Shown: piece after piece, positions 7,014 to 14,281 of the stretch
Layout of the letters: each line of letters opens with the position of its first letter
Numbering within the stretch: position 1 is the stretch's first letter
Source of the DNA: JBMNTP01 sp050945795
Lineage (GTDB): Bacteria; Bacillota; Clostridia; Christensenellales; MGBC116941
Reading direction: 5' to 3'
NCBI GenBank assembly: GCA_050945795.1
Contig: JBMNTP010000034.1
Span: 1 to 19,279, forward strand
Length of the DNA: 19,279 bases
Made by a program: the position numbers and the translations under genes
Notes under the pieces: model-generated
Seen by the model: only the letters and a program-made list of their open reading frames with translations
Database searches by the model: none
What the model was told of the DNA's origin: nothing

Positions 7014-7045
7014 GTTACTTTTTCTTTACGAAAAGAAAAAGTAAC
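7014..7045. repeat. 14-bp hairpin directly after the tRNA
   Basis: GTTACTTTTTCTTT (7014-7027) and its exact reverse complement (7032-7045), with a 4-base loop, begin on the base after the tRNA CCA. No T run follows on either strand, so this is not a standard terminator, although it may limit read-through or 3' processing. It forms the head of the first copy of the repeat pair described at 7024-7335. Confidence 0.7.
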
Positions 7046-7335
7046 CAAAAAGAAACGGATATCGCATCGGGGTAAGCCTGGTGCGATATTTGTTTATATC
7101 CAGATAACGCGGCGGTTTAGCAAGCACCGGCTTGCGCTTTAAATAACGTCGTTTCTTTTAATGCGGCGGAATCGATATTACGCCGCTTTGCTCACTCTGG
7201 TCTTTTCACGGTGCCGCTTGCGGCGGCGTTCAATGCCTGGGCGTTTATTCAAGCTTCTCTTTGTGAAAAGAAAAAGCAATTAAAAAAACGGATGTCGCGT
7301 TGGAGTTAATTCCGGTGCGATATTTCTTGTTCGGC
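7024..7335. repeat. Diverged direct repeat pair in hairpin-dense gene-free DNA
   Basis: About 70 bases at 7025-7092 recur in diverged form at 7260-7326, offset about 234 bases. Shared blocks are GAAAAGAAAAAG (7030 and 7265), ACGGAT (7055 and 7288) and GGTGCGATATTT (7080 and 7314). In both copies the last block can pair with the preceding ATATCGCATC or ATGTCGCGTT, the second using G-T wobbles. Between them are hairpins GCAAGC/GCTTGC (7120-7135), GCGGCG/CGCCGC (7163-7186) and GCCGC/GCGGC (7213-7224). No coding potential is evident. The remaining gap, 7336-7520, holds the leader of the DUF1540 genes and nothing else I can identify. Confidence 0.6.
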
Positions 7336-7520
7336 TTGTATCGCGGTATTGCGGTACCTGATTATGATACAGAAAAAGAGTAGTCAAATCAAGCGCGGAC
7401 GTTCATCTATCGGTTTTGTTTTTATGATATGCGGCGAGTTCCGTTTTTACACAAACGCATTCGCGCATAAAAAGCAGTTTTAGAAGCAAAATAACATAAA
7501 AGCAAGAAGGAGGGTAGTTT

Positions 7521-7700
7521 ATGCATAATAAAAGCGGGAACCAGACCATACATTGCAGCGTTAAGAGTTGCAGATATTACGATCAGAAAGGGCTTTGCGA
7601 CCTTGACGGGATACAGGTGCGGCCAAGTCAGGGTTGCGGAACAGGCGTAGCGTCGGAGGAGACGCTGTGCGGCAGTTACAAGACAGGCGCGACCGGATAA
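7521..7700 (+). CDS. Small DUF1540-type cysteine-rich protein (59 aa)
   Basis: It starts at an ATG preceded by GAAGGAGGGTAGTTT, an excellent ribosome binding site. The sequence has the DUF1540 spacing: IHCSVKSCRYYDQKGLCDLDGIQV, then ..GCG..., ending TLCGSY, with four main cysteines and one extra at residue 38. DUF1540 domains are short, probably metal-binding modules common in Clostridia, with no assigned biochemical role. The neighbouring downstream gene, four bases away, encodes two more such domains, so the two are one unit. Confidence 0.85.
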   Translation: MHNKSGNQTIHCSVKSCRYYDQKGLCDLDGIQVRPSQGCGTGVASEETLCGSYKTGATG

Positions 7701-7704
7701 GACA

Positions 7705-8088
7705 ATGCAAAAGATCCACTGTAAATCCCAAAGCTGCATACATAACGACGATGAAAGATGCTCCGCCGATACCATTTTAGTTAAAGGCGGTTTTGCCGAA
7801 AAAAGCGAGAACACTTATTGCGACAGCTACAACGACGACGCCGGCTCATACATACTTAAAGAGGCGGAGGGGGCCGTTCGTGGCAGGAACGTAAAATCGC
7901 TAGGCAGGTGGCTTGATACTGAGTTTGCCTCCGAGCATGAACACTCGGGGACGCAGATAAACTGTACTGCCAGCAAATGCTCTTTCAACGACGAATATCG
8001 CTGCACCGCCGGAAAAATAACCATAAACGATCCATCGGTCAATCCAAAAGGCAGAAGCGAATGCAAATCCTTCCGCCCTGGACGCTGA
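7705..8088 (+). CDS. Protein with two DUF1540-like cysteine-rich domains (127 aa)
   Basis: Domain 1 (residues 1-42) reads IHCKSQSCIHNDDERCSADTILV with a later TYCDSY. Domain 2 (residues 84-125) reads INCTASKCSFNDEYRCTAGKITI with a later SECKSF. Each has the C-x5-C-x7/8-C...C pattern, giving eight cysteines. The linker between them is acidic and helical-looking. It has only a weak ribosome binding site (GGATAAG), but begins four bases after the preceding DUF1540 gene, so translational coupling is likely. No signal peptide. Probably a cytosolic or spore-associated metal-binding protein; the function is not established for the family. Confidence 0.85.
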   Translation: MQKIHCKSQSCIHNDDERCSADTILVKGGFAEKSENTYCDSYNDDAGSYILKEAEGAVRGRNVKSLGRWLDTEFASEHEHSGTQINCTASKCSFNDEYRCTAGKITINDPSVNPKGRSECKSFRPGR

Positions 8089-8118
8089 AACAGGTGACTT
8101 CCAAAGGCTTTTTGTATG

Positions 8119-8148
8119 AAAGCCGAATTTTAATAGCGTATCGGCTTT
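8119..8148 (+). terminator. First hairpin after the DUF1540 genes
   Basis: AAAGCCGA (8119-8126) pairs exactly with TCGGCTTT (8141-8148) across a 14-base loop. It lacks a following T run and may stabilise the transcript's 3' end ahead of the true terminator. Confidence 0.4.
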
Positions 8149-8155
8149 CGCCAAG

Positions 8156-8187
8156 GATAAACCCGCTTATAGCGGGTTTTATCTTTT
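8156..8187 (+). terminator. Terminator of the DUF1540 genes
   Basis: GATAAACCCGC pairs with GCGGGTTTTATC (one bulged T) around TTATA, followed by TTTT. It ends the two-gene DUF1540 unit. Confidence 0.85.
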
Positions 8188-8297
8188 AGCCATTAACGAT
8201 AAATTTATGTTTTATTCTCCGCACTCGCCGACTAAGGTATATACTTATTAAGTGAGTATTAAATCGCCGCATATTTTTAGCGGCTGTGGGAGGGAAA

Positions 8298-8873
8298 ATG
8301 AAAAGGCTTGCATATATAATAAGGATAATTACTGTCGCTCCTCTTATGGCGCTTGTGATGCTGCTTATACTGCGTTTTAACCGCCCCGATTTAATAGGAG
8401 CGCCGATTGATTTCTATCTCCTTATAACCTTTCTTGTGGTTTTCCCGCTGCTCGGATATCCGCTTCAGCCTTTAATAAAAATATTCAAGGACAGAGGCCG
8501 TGAGGGTCAAAGGACGCTGGCTATTTATTTCGCTGTTGCCGGATATGTACTTGGATGCGTATCGGCGGCGATAACGTCGGCAACGGCGGCGGTATGGCTG
8601 ATTTATCTTTCGTATCTGTTATCGGGTCTGGTGATTTTGATATTCAACAAGGTGTTTCATCTTAAGGCGAGTGGACATGCTTGCGGCGTGGTAGGACCGT
8701 TTGCCATACTGTGCTATTTCGGACAGGTGGCGGCAAGCATAGGCATGTTTTTGTTGGGGCTGATATGGGCTTCAAGCATATATATGAAGCGGCACACCCA
8801 CCTTCAACTGCTAGGCGGCTCTCTTATACCTATACTCGCGCTTGGCTTTATAATACTTCTGCTGCCCGTTTAA
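8298..8873 (+). CDS. PAP2-like integral membrane protein (191 aa)
   Basis: About six hydrophobic segments. The cytoplasmic or loop segments carry what look like the three PAP2 phosphatase motifs in reduced form: KIFKDRGREGQR (residues 61-72, motif 1 without RP), KASGHACG (123-130, motif 2, normally PSGH) and SIYMKRHTHLQLLGG (160-174, motif 3 with His168). PAP2 enzymes dephosphorylate lipid pyrophosphates such as undecaprenyl pyrophosphate. The loss of motif 1 arginine-proline and of motif 2 proline makes activity uncertain. ATG 8298 is used because GGGAGGG precedes it; a GTG at 8286 would translate the binding site. It sits ahead of a surface-glycan gene block, which fits a lipid-carrier role, but that is inference. 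Confidence 0.65.
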   Translation: MKRLAYIIRIITVAPLMALVMLLILRFNRPDLIGAPIDFYLLITFLVVFPLLGYPLQPLIKIFKDRGREGQRTLAIYFAVAGYVLGCVSAAITSATAAVWLIYLSYLLSGLVILIFNKVFHLKASGHACGVVGPFAILCYFGQVAASIGMFLLGLIWASSIYMKRHTHLQLLGGSLIPILALGFIILLLPV

Positions 8874-8902
8874 AGGCGGCTAAGCCGGCACCGAGCGTTT
8901 TA

Positions 8903-8931
8903 TTGACACTGTTTTTACCGTATGCTATAAT
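8903..8931 (+). promoter_or_regulatory. Perfect consensus sigma-A promoter of the glycosyltransferase
   Basis: TTGACA (8903-8908), 17-base spacer, TATAAT (8926-8931), preceded by TGC (extended -10). The leader of about 83 bases contains GCCGTC (8935-8940) and GACGGC (8983-8988), which can close a long hairpin. There is no T run after it, so any effect on expression would be on stability or translation. Confidence 0.9.
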
Positions 8932-9020
8932 CGTGCCGTCGCGCGCGAAACATATGCGGCATAGCGCAAAGCCGATGTATTTGACGGCAAAAGGCATTGG
9001 CATAAGAGAAAGGCGGAATT

Positions 9021-10001
9021 ATGGGCGAGCTTATTCTAAGCGTGCTTGTGCTGGCGTATAATCATGAGAAGTACATTCAAAAGGCGCTGGACAGTATTCT
9101 TATGCAGCGGCTAGATTTTGAATACGAAATAGTTGTAGGCGAGGATTGTTCTACCGACGCTACGGCGGATATACTTAAAGAATATGATGAAAAATGGCCG
9201 GGGCGTTTTCGCCTGCTGCTTCGTGATAAAAACCTCGGCATGAACGAGAACGCCAACGCCACCCGCGCCGCTTGCCGGGGCAAATATATTGCGGTGCTTG
9301 AAGGGGACGACTTTTGGACAGACCCTTTAAAGCTGCAAAAGCAGCTTGGCTTTCTTGAGGCGAATAAGGAATTCTCCGCCGTTGTACATAAAGTTGCCAT
9401 AGTTGATGAGGAGGGGCGGCCGACTGCCGCGCTACCTTTTAAGCGTTTTTATAACGGCAGCATTTATACAATAGAGCACGTTGAGGCGGGATTTATGCCG
9501 GGGCAGGCCGGTTCTCTTGTTTACCGAAATATATTTAAAACTATGGATGCTGAAAAGCTAAGGCTTTTTAATGAATGCGACTGCATTACCGACGCTAAGA
9601 TTGCTATGTTTCTCTCACTGCACGGGCCTATATATTGCATGGATGATGTGATGGGCGCTTACAGGCGGATAACGTCGCATGGCGAAAGCTGGAGCGCAGC
9701 TACAAAAGGCGAAAACCTATCGCTTACATATTACAGGTGGGTTGAGGAGCGCATCCGGCTGGCTAAAGCTATTACGGGGCGGGAGCTGGAGTTTAAGGGG
9801 CTTAAAAGCGATATAGGTTACCATGCCTTTGTAAGGTGGCTTAAAAGGCCGAACAATAGCAATTTCAGTGTATTTTTAAAACTGTATAAAAAAATATCCG
9901 CTAAGCCGCATCTTATATGGACTATTATAAAAGGCACGTTGGGCTTTCCGTTTAGAGCCGCTTGGAGGGTTATGAAAAACTCGTTGCGAAGCTACGAATA
10001 A
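9021..10001 (+). CDS. Family 2 glycosyltransferase (GT-A fold)
   Basis: A cytosolic nucleotide-sugar transferase of 326 residues. The GT2 domain is clear: LSVLVLAYNHEKYIQKALDS at the N-terminus, the VGEDCSTDATADIL motif, NLGMNENAN, and the metal-binding EGDDFWTDPLKLQKQ (Asp96-Asp97). The C-terminal third (GYHAFVRWLKRP...) is basic and likely lies on the membrane surface. Donor and acceptor cannot be assigned. It has its own strong promoter and is followed by a terminator, so it forms a single-gene unit at the left of the polysaccharide block. Confidence 0.92.
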   Translation: MGELILSVLVLAYNHEKYIQKALDSILMQRLDFEYEIVVGEDCSTDATADILKEYDEKWPGRFRLLLRDKNLGMNENANATRAACRGKYIAVLEGDDFWTDPLKLQKQLGFLEANKEFSAVVHKVAIVDEEGRPTAALPFKRFYNGSIYTIEHVEAGFMPGQAGSLVYRNIFKTMDAEKLRLFNECDCITDAKIAMFLSLHGPIYCMDDVMGAYRRITSHGESWSAATKGENLSLTYYRWVEERIRLAKAITGRELEFKGLKSDIGYHAFVRWLKRPNNSNFSVFLKLYKKISAKPHLIWTIIKGTLGFPFRAAWRVMKNSLRSYE

Positions 10002-10070
10002 AGCGGCAGCGTCAAGCGCCGGATAAAAACAGCTTTTAATAGCAGACAGGCCTATTAAAGAGCATAAATT

Positions 10071-10103
10071 AAAGCCGCATCCTTAAACGGAGCGGCTTTT
10101 TTG
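10071..10103. terminator. Bidirectional terminator between the glycosyltransferase gene and rfbB
   Basis: AAAGCCGC (10071-10078) and GCGGCTTT (10092-10099) form an 8-bp stem followed by TTT on the plus strand, with TTTA on the minus side. It lies between convergent genes. Confidence 0.8.
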
Positions 10104-10118
10104 CGTTTATTTGTGGGT

Positions 10119-11138
10119 TTACCTTTTGCCGTACATTTTTTCATAATAGTCTTTATAATCGCCGGCGAGTATGCTTTGCCACCACGGCTTGTTACTAAGA
10201 TACCATTCTACCGTTTGCTTAATACCCTTATCGAAGCCGGTTTCCGGCTGCCAGCCCAATTCATGATGTATTTTCGCCGGGTCTATGGCGTATCGCATAT
10301 CGTGACCGGGGCGGTCGGTTACATACGTTATAAGGCTTTGCGGTTTGCCGAGTATTTCAAGTATGGTTTTTACCACGTCTATGTTTTTGCGTTCGTTGTG
10401 CCCGCCTATATTATACACTTCGCCCGGTTTGCCGCCGCGAATTATAAGATCTATGGCTCGGCAGTGATCCTCTACATACAGCCAGTCTCTTACGTTTTCG
10501 CCTTTGCCGTATACCGGCAGCGGCTGGTCGGCTAAAGCCCGCGTTATAATAAGCGGTATAAGCTTTTCGGGGAAGTGGTAGGGGCCGTAGTTGTTGGAGC
10601 AGCGCGATATTGTGACGGGCAGGCCAAAGGTGCGATGGTAGGCGAGCGCCAGAAGATCCGCCGCCGCTTTGCTTGCTGAATAAGGGGAGGAGGTGTTTAT
10701 AGGCGTTTGCTCTGTAAAGAACAAATCCGGTCTATCAAGCGGTAAGTCGCCGTAAACTTCATCGGTAGAGACCTGGTGAAACCGCTTGGCGTCGTATTTG
10801 CGGCAAGCATCCATAAGCACCTGCGTGCCTATTATGTTTGTATTAAGGAAGACGCCGGGGTCTTCTATCGAACGGTCGACATGGCTTTCGGCAGCGAAGT
10901 TTACAACTATATCCGGCCGGTATTTCGAGAATATGCCATCTATAAACGGCCTGTCCGCTATATCGCCTTTTACAAAGCTAAAGCGGGGATTTTCGAGCGC
11001 CGTTTTGAGCGTTTCAAGATTGCCGGCGTATGTAAGCGCGTCGAGACAAATTATATCGTCGTCGCTATTTTGTTTTAGCAGGTAGTATATAAAGTTGGCG
11101 CCTATAAAGCCGGCGCCACCGGTGACAAGTATTTTCAT
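10119..11138 (-). CDS. rfbB: dTDP-glucose 4,6-dehydratase
   Basis: Converts dTDP-glucose to dTDP-4-keto-6-deoxy-glucose, the branch point for dTDP-rhamnose and other deoxysugars. A short-chain dehydrogenase fold with NAD motif TGGAGFIGANFIYYLL, VNFAAESHVDRS, the TDEVYG catalytic segment and YSASKAAAD (Tyr-x3-Lys). Length 339, typical. Its ATG overlaps the rfbA stop by one base (TAATG), with GGAAGG as ribosome binding site. Together with rfbA it supplies an activated deoxysugar precursor. The epimerase (rfbC) and reductase (rfbD) that would complete rhamnose synthesis are not in the window. Confidence 0.97.
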   Translation of the reverse strand: MKILVTGGAGFIGANFIYYLLKQNSDDDIICLDALTYAGNLETLKTALENPRFSFVKGDIADRPFIDGIFSKYRPDIVVNFAAESHVDRSIEDPGVFLNTNIIGTQVLMDACRKYDAKRFHQVSTDEVYGDLPLDRPDLFFTEQTPINTSSPYSASKAAADLLALAYHRTFGLPVTISRCSNNYGPYHFPEKLIPLIITRALADQPLPVYGKGENVRDWLYVEDHCRAIDLIIRGGKPGEVYNIGGHNERKNIDVVKTILEILGKPQSLITYVTDRPGHDMRYAIDPAKIHHELGWQPETGFDKGIKQTVEWYLSNKPWWQSILAGDYKDYYEKMYGKR

Positions 11139-12013
11139 TAGTTTTTGCCTTCCTTTGCTATCGCAAGTATATATTGCCCGTAATCCGTCATTTTAAGCTC
11201 CTCACCCAGCTCCTCAAGCTGCGCACGCGATATAAATTTGCGCCGCCACGCCACTTCCTCAAGGCAGGCTATATAATAGCCTTGGCGCATCTGCACCGCT
11301 TCAATAAACTCAGCGGCTCTTAGCATAGATTGCGGCGTGCCGGTATCGAGCCAGGCTATGCCGCGCCCCAGCGTTACTACGTTTAGCAGGCCGCGCCGCA
11401 GGTATTCATTATTTACAGCGGTTATTTCTATTTCGCCCCGCGCCGACGGTTTTACGTTTTTGGCTATTTCGATTACTGCGTTATCGTAAAAATACAGGCC
11501 GGGAACGGCGAAACGGGATTTAGGATGTTCCGGCTTTTCTTCAATAGAAACGACTTTGCCGTTTTCATCAAATTCCACAACGCCGAATTCCTTGGGATCT
11601 TTCACAGGGTATCCAAATATAGTAGCGCCGCTTTCGCGCTGTTTCGCTTCTCTAAGATATATCGATATGTTTTGCCCGTAAAAAATATTATCTCCCAATA
11701 TAAGGCAGACGGAATCATCGCCTATAAAATCTTCTCCGAGTATAAAGGCATCGGCAAGGCCGCGCGGCTGCTCCTGTACTTTGTAGCTAAAACGCATACC
11801 GAGCCGTGAACCGTCGCCAAGGAGGCGAGTGTATTGGTCGATATCCTCGGGGGTGGAAATAATTAGTATATCGGATATACCGGCTAGCATGAGTATCGAG
11901 AGGGGGTAGTATATCATCGGTTTGTCGTAAATTGGCAGCAACTGCTTTGAAGAACATTTCGTAGCGGGATAAAGACGGGTGCCTTTTCCTCCCGCTAATA
12001 CAATACCTTTCAT
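11138..12013 (-). CDS. rfbA: Glucose-1-phosphate thymidylyltransferase
   Basis: Makes dTDP-glucose from glucose 1-phosphate and dTTP. The N-terminal signature GGKGTRLYPAT, then SKQLLPIYDKPMIYYPLS, is diagnostic, followed by LGDNIFYGQ, GYPVKDPKEFGVVEFDE and EEKPEHPKS. Length 291, full for the family. It is the first gene of the leftward rfbA-rfbB operon, behind a consensus promoter at 12106-12135, with a ribosome binding site GAGAG. Confidence 0.97.
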   Translation of the reverse strand: MKGIVLAGGKGTRLYPATKCSSKQLLPIYDKPMIYYPLSILMLAGISDILIISTPEDIDQYTRLLGDGSRLGMRFSYKVQEQPRGLADAFILGEDFIGDDSVCLILGDNIFYGQNISIYLREAKQRESGATIFGYPVKDPKEFGVVEFDENGKVVSIEEKPEHPKSRFAVPGLYFYDNAVIEIAKNVKPSARGEIEITAVNNEYLRRGLLNVVTLGRGIAWLDTGTPQSMLRAAEFIEAVQMRQGYYIACLEEVAWRRKFISRAQLEELGEELKMTDYGQYILAIAKEGKN

Positions 12014-12105
12014 AATAAGCTCTCACTTTTTCTGTAAATTTTAGGCGCGTAAACATGCGCAAGGCGCGCCGGATATACGCGCGCGGAAAGTAAAGTTACC
12101 ATGTA

Positions 12106-12135
12106 ATTATAATGTCTATATATGTAGGGTGTCAA
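12106..12135 (-). promoter_or_regulatory. Consensus promoter of rfbA-rfbB
   Basis: On the minus strand: TTGACA (12135-12130), 18-base spacer, TATAAT (12111-12106). The leader of roughly 85 bases holds GGCGCG (12070-12065) and CGCGCC (12049-12044), which can form a GC-rich hairpin without a T run. Confidence 0.88.
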
Positions 12136-12157
12136 ATCGGGACGGCACGTCTGCGGC

Positions 12158-12186
12158 TTGCTTTTCTTGTGCGATTGCGATAAAAT
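12158..12186 (+). promoter_or_regulatory. Probable promoter of the glycerophosphotransferase-exporter operon
   Basis: TTGCTT (12158-12163), 17-base spacer, TAAAAT (12181-12186). The -35 box is weak. It is the best candidate in the 237-base divergent region shared with rfbA. Confidence 0.45.
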
Positions 12187-12250
12187 TATCCTCGTGATAC
12201 GGTAGCGGCATGAGTCCCGTTGGAAGGGAAGCGCGGAGCGGGATGTGATT

Positions 12251-13450
12251 ATGGGCGTTAAACACGGTAAGCTGAAACTAATGCGTCAGAAAATTAAATA
12301 TATAAAGCCATCCGATATTGGCCATCTATTTCTTTTTTTATGCGCGCTGCCGGTCGCTTTTTTTTACCGGCGGTTTAGAAGAAATTTGTGGCTGGTATGC
12401 GAATACGGTAACGAGGCATGTGACAACGGATTTTGTTTTTTTGAATATCTAAGGCTGCATCAGCCGCAGCAGGACGCTGTATATGCTATACGCAAAGCGT
12501 CACCGCAGTATAAAAATGTTAAAAAGCTGGGTGAGGTTGTAGAGTTTGGCAGTTTCAAACACTGGGTTTATTACCTTGCCGCTGAAAAGAATATAAGCTC
12601 CCAAAAGGGGGGCAAGCCCAACGCCGCGGTATGCTACTTCCTTGAGGTGCCGCGGATATTGAGGAACAAGCGGGCGTTTATACAGCACGGCATAGTTTTA
12701 AATGATTTGCCGTATTTGCATAAGGGGCAGGCGCAGCTAGGGCTTATAACATGCGGAGCTAAGCCGGAATGCGAATTTATAAAGGCCAGATTCGGCTACG
12801 AGCCGGAGCAGATTAAATATACCGGTCTTTGCCGTTTTGACAAGATGTTTGGCAAAAAAGGAGACCCCAATATTATACTTGTAGCGCCGACGTGGCGGCA
12901 ATGGCTGTATGGAAGCGACAAGCGCAGCGAGGATCTTCAAAAAGAAGAGTATTTTATAGTTTGGAATAGATTTTTAAACGATAAAAGGCTGCATGATATA
13001 TTGCGCCGAAAAGGGCTTGAGATTGTTTTTTATCCGCATAGAAACATACAGTTCCACTCCGAGCTTTTTAGCACCGATTGCGATAACATAAAAATTCGAG
13101 GATGGGCAAACGCGGATATACTTGAGCTTATTAAAAGCGCAGGGCTGCTTATAACAGACTATTCAAGTATATCGATGGATTTCGCGTATATGGAAAAGCC
13201 GCTGCTGTATTATCAGTTTGACTACCCGAGGTTTAGGGCGGCGCATTTGCCGCAAGGGTATTTTAGCTATAAAAAGGACGGCTTTGGCAGGATATGCTCG
13301 GAGCATGATGAGCTAATAAATGAAATGGAAAGGCTTATTGAAGCCGGCTTGCCGTTTGAGGATGAATACAAGGCAAGGCATAAGCTGTTTTATGCTTTAT
13401 ATGATGACAAAAATTGTGAGCGCAACTACTTGGCGGTAAAATTGATGTAG
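12251..13450 (+). CDS. CDP-glycerol glycerophosphotransferase family protein (TagB/TagF-like)
   Basis: Members transfer glycerol phosphate or ribitol phosphate from the CDP-activated form to lipid-linked teichoic acid precursors at the inner face of the membrane. The 400-residue protein has one catalytic domain: HGIVLNDLP with the conserved His, LITCGAKPECEFI, GLCRFDKM, LVAPTWRQWL, FYPHRN and the signature DILELIKSAGLLITDYSSISMDF with its PLLYYQFD end. An N-terminal hydrophobic stretch (LFLFLCALPVAFF) may help membrane association. A GTG at 12245 in the same frame is an alternative start, with GGAG six bases upstream. It heads an operon with an ABC permease and ATPase. Polymerase versus primase activity cannot be decided. 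Confidence 0.9.
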   Translation: MGVKHGKLKLMRQKIKYIKPSDIGHLFLFLCALPVAFFYRRFRRNLWLVCEYGNEACDNGFCFFEYLRLHQPQQDAVYAIRKASPQYKNVKKLGEVVEFGSFKHWVYYLAAEKNISSQKGGKPNAAVCYFLEVPRILRNKRAFIQHGIVLNDLPYLHKGQAQLGLITCGAKPECEFIKARFGYEPEQIKYTGLCRFDKMFGKKGDPNIILVAPTWRQWLYGSDKRSEDLQKEEYFIVWNRFLNDKRLHDILRRKGLEIVFYPHRNIQFHSELFSTDCDNIKIRGWANADILELIKSAGLLITDYSSISMDFAYMEKPLLYYQFDYPRFRAAHLPQGYFSYKKDGFGRICSEHDELINEMERLIEAGLPFEDEYKARHKLFYALYDDKNCERNYLAVKLM

Positions 13451-13482
13451 CTGCAAGGCACATTAAGGAAGTGCAGGCACTG

Positions 13483-14271
13483 ATGAAATATATACTAAAG
13501 ATGTTTGAAAACTTCTATAACCGGCGTGAGCTGCTGGTGGAACTGGTAAGGCGAGATCTTAAGCTTAAATACAGGCGCAGTTTTCTCGGTTATCTATGGA
13601 GTACCTTAAACCCGTTGCTTTTAACAGTTGTAATGGCTTTGGTTTTTACAAATATGTTCAAGCGCAATATAGACAACTTTCCCGTTTACCTTATGACGGG
13701 AAACCTTTTTTTCAGCTTTATGAGAGACGCTACGACTCAATCGCTAAGGTCGATAACAAACAATGCGGCGCTGCTTAAAAAGGTTTATGTGCCAAAATAT
13801 ATATTCACTCTCGCTACCGTAACAAGCGGGCTGGTAAACCTTGTGCTATCGTTTGGGGCGCTTATAATAGTAATGTTGGCAACCGGCGTGCCGTTTACAT
13901 GGTATGCCCTATTAAGCATCATTCCTCTATTGCAGCTATATGTATTTTGTGTGGGTCTTAGCTTGTTTTTGGCGCAGGCGACTGTGTTTTTTAGGGATAT
14001 ACAGAATATATGGTCGGTTGTAGTGACGGCGTGGATGTATCTAACGCCGGTATTCTATCCGCTTGAGGCCATGCCGGCAATGCTGCAATGGGCGGTGCCG
14101 AAATTTAACCCTATGTATATTTATATAACGCAGTTCCGTGACTTTGTGCTTTATGGCACTATGACTTGGGATGAGCTTTTGATAAGAGGCGCTTTTGTAG
14201 CCGCTCTTATGTTGGCAATAGGAATATGGTTTTTCAGGCGCAGCCAGCACAAGTTCATTCTTTATATTTGA
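13483..14271 (+). CDS. ABC-2 type polysaccharide/teichoic acid export permease (TagG-like)
   Basis: About six transmembrane segments and the typical cytoplasmic start: NFYNRRELLVELVRRDLKLKYRRSFLGYLWSTLNPLL, the hallmark of TagG/Wzm permeases. The end (WFFRRSQHKFILYI) is also characteristic. From ATG 13483 it is 262 residues, normal for the family. GTG 13471 is an alternative start, with AAGGAA directly upstream but too close. The ATPase gene follows after a gap of 10 bases, so the pair forms one transporter that moves a lipid-linked polymer across the membrane. Confidence 0.93.
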   Translation: MKYILKMFENFYNRRELLVELVRRDLKLKYRRSFLGYLWSTLNPLLLTVVMALVFTNMFKRNIDNFPVYLMTGNLFFSFMRDATTQSLRSITNNAALLKKVYVPKYIFTLATVTSGLVNLVLSFGALIIVMLATGVPFTWYALLSIIPLLQLYVFCVGLSLFLAQATVFFRDIQNIWSVVVTAWMYLTPVFYPLEAMPAMLQWAVPKFNPMYIYITQFRDFVLYGTMTWDELLIRGAFVAALMLAIGIWFFRRSQHKFILYI

Positions 14272-14281
14272 GGTGAGTGTT

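Noticed and set aside
7014..7045. Standard intrinsic terminator for the tRNA gene
   Set aside because: The stem is strong, but no T run follows on either strand; it matches the head of the repeat unit instead.
6893..7075. 60-codon frame through the tRNA
   Set aside because: It crosses the complete tRNA-Ala gene and the following hairpin, so it is not a protein gene.
7024..7335. CRISPR array
   Set aside because: Only two diverged copies with a spacing of about 234 bases, and no cas genes; not CRISPR-like.
7422..7814. 130-codon minus-strand frame
   Set aside because: Shadow of the two DUF1540 genes, which have the proper cysteine spacing and ribosome binding site on the plus strand.
10101..10535. 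144-codon plus-strand frame
   Set aside because: It begins in the terminator hairpin and runs antisense to rfbB, which is full-length and well conserved.
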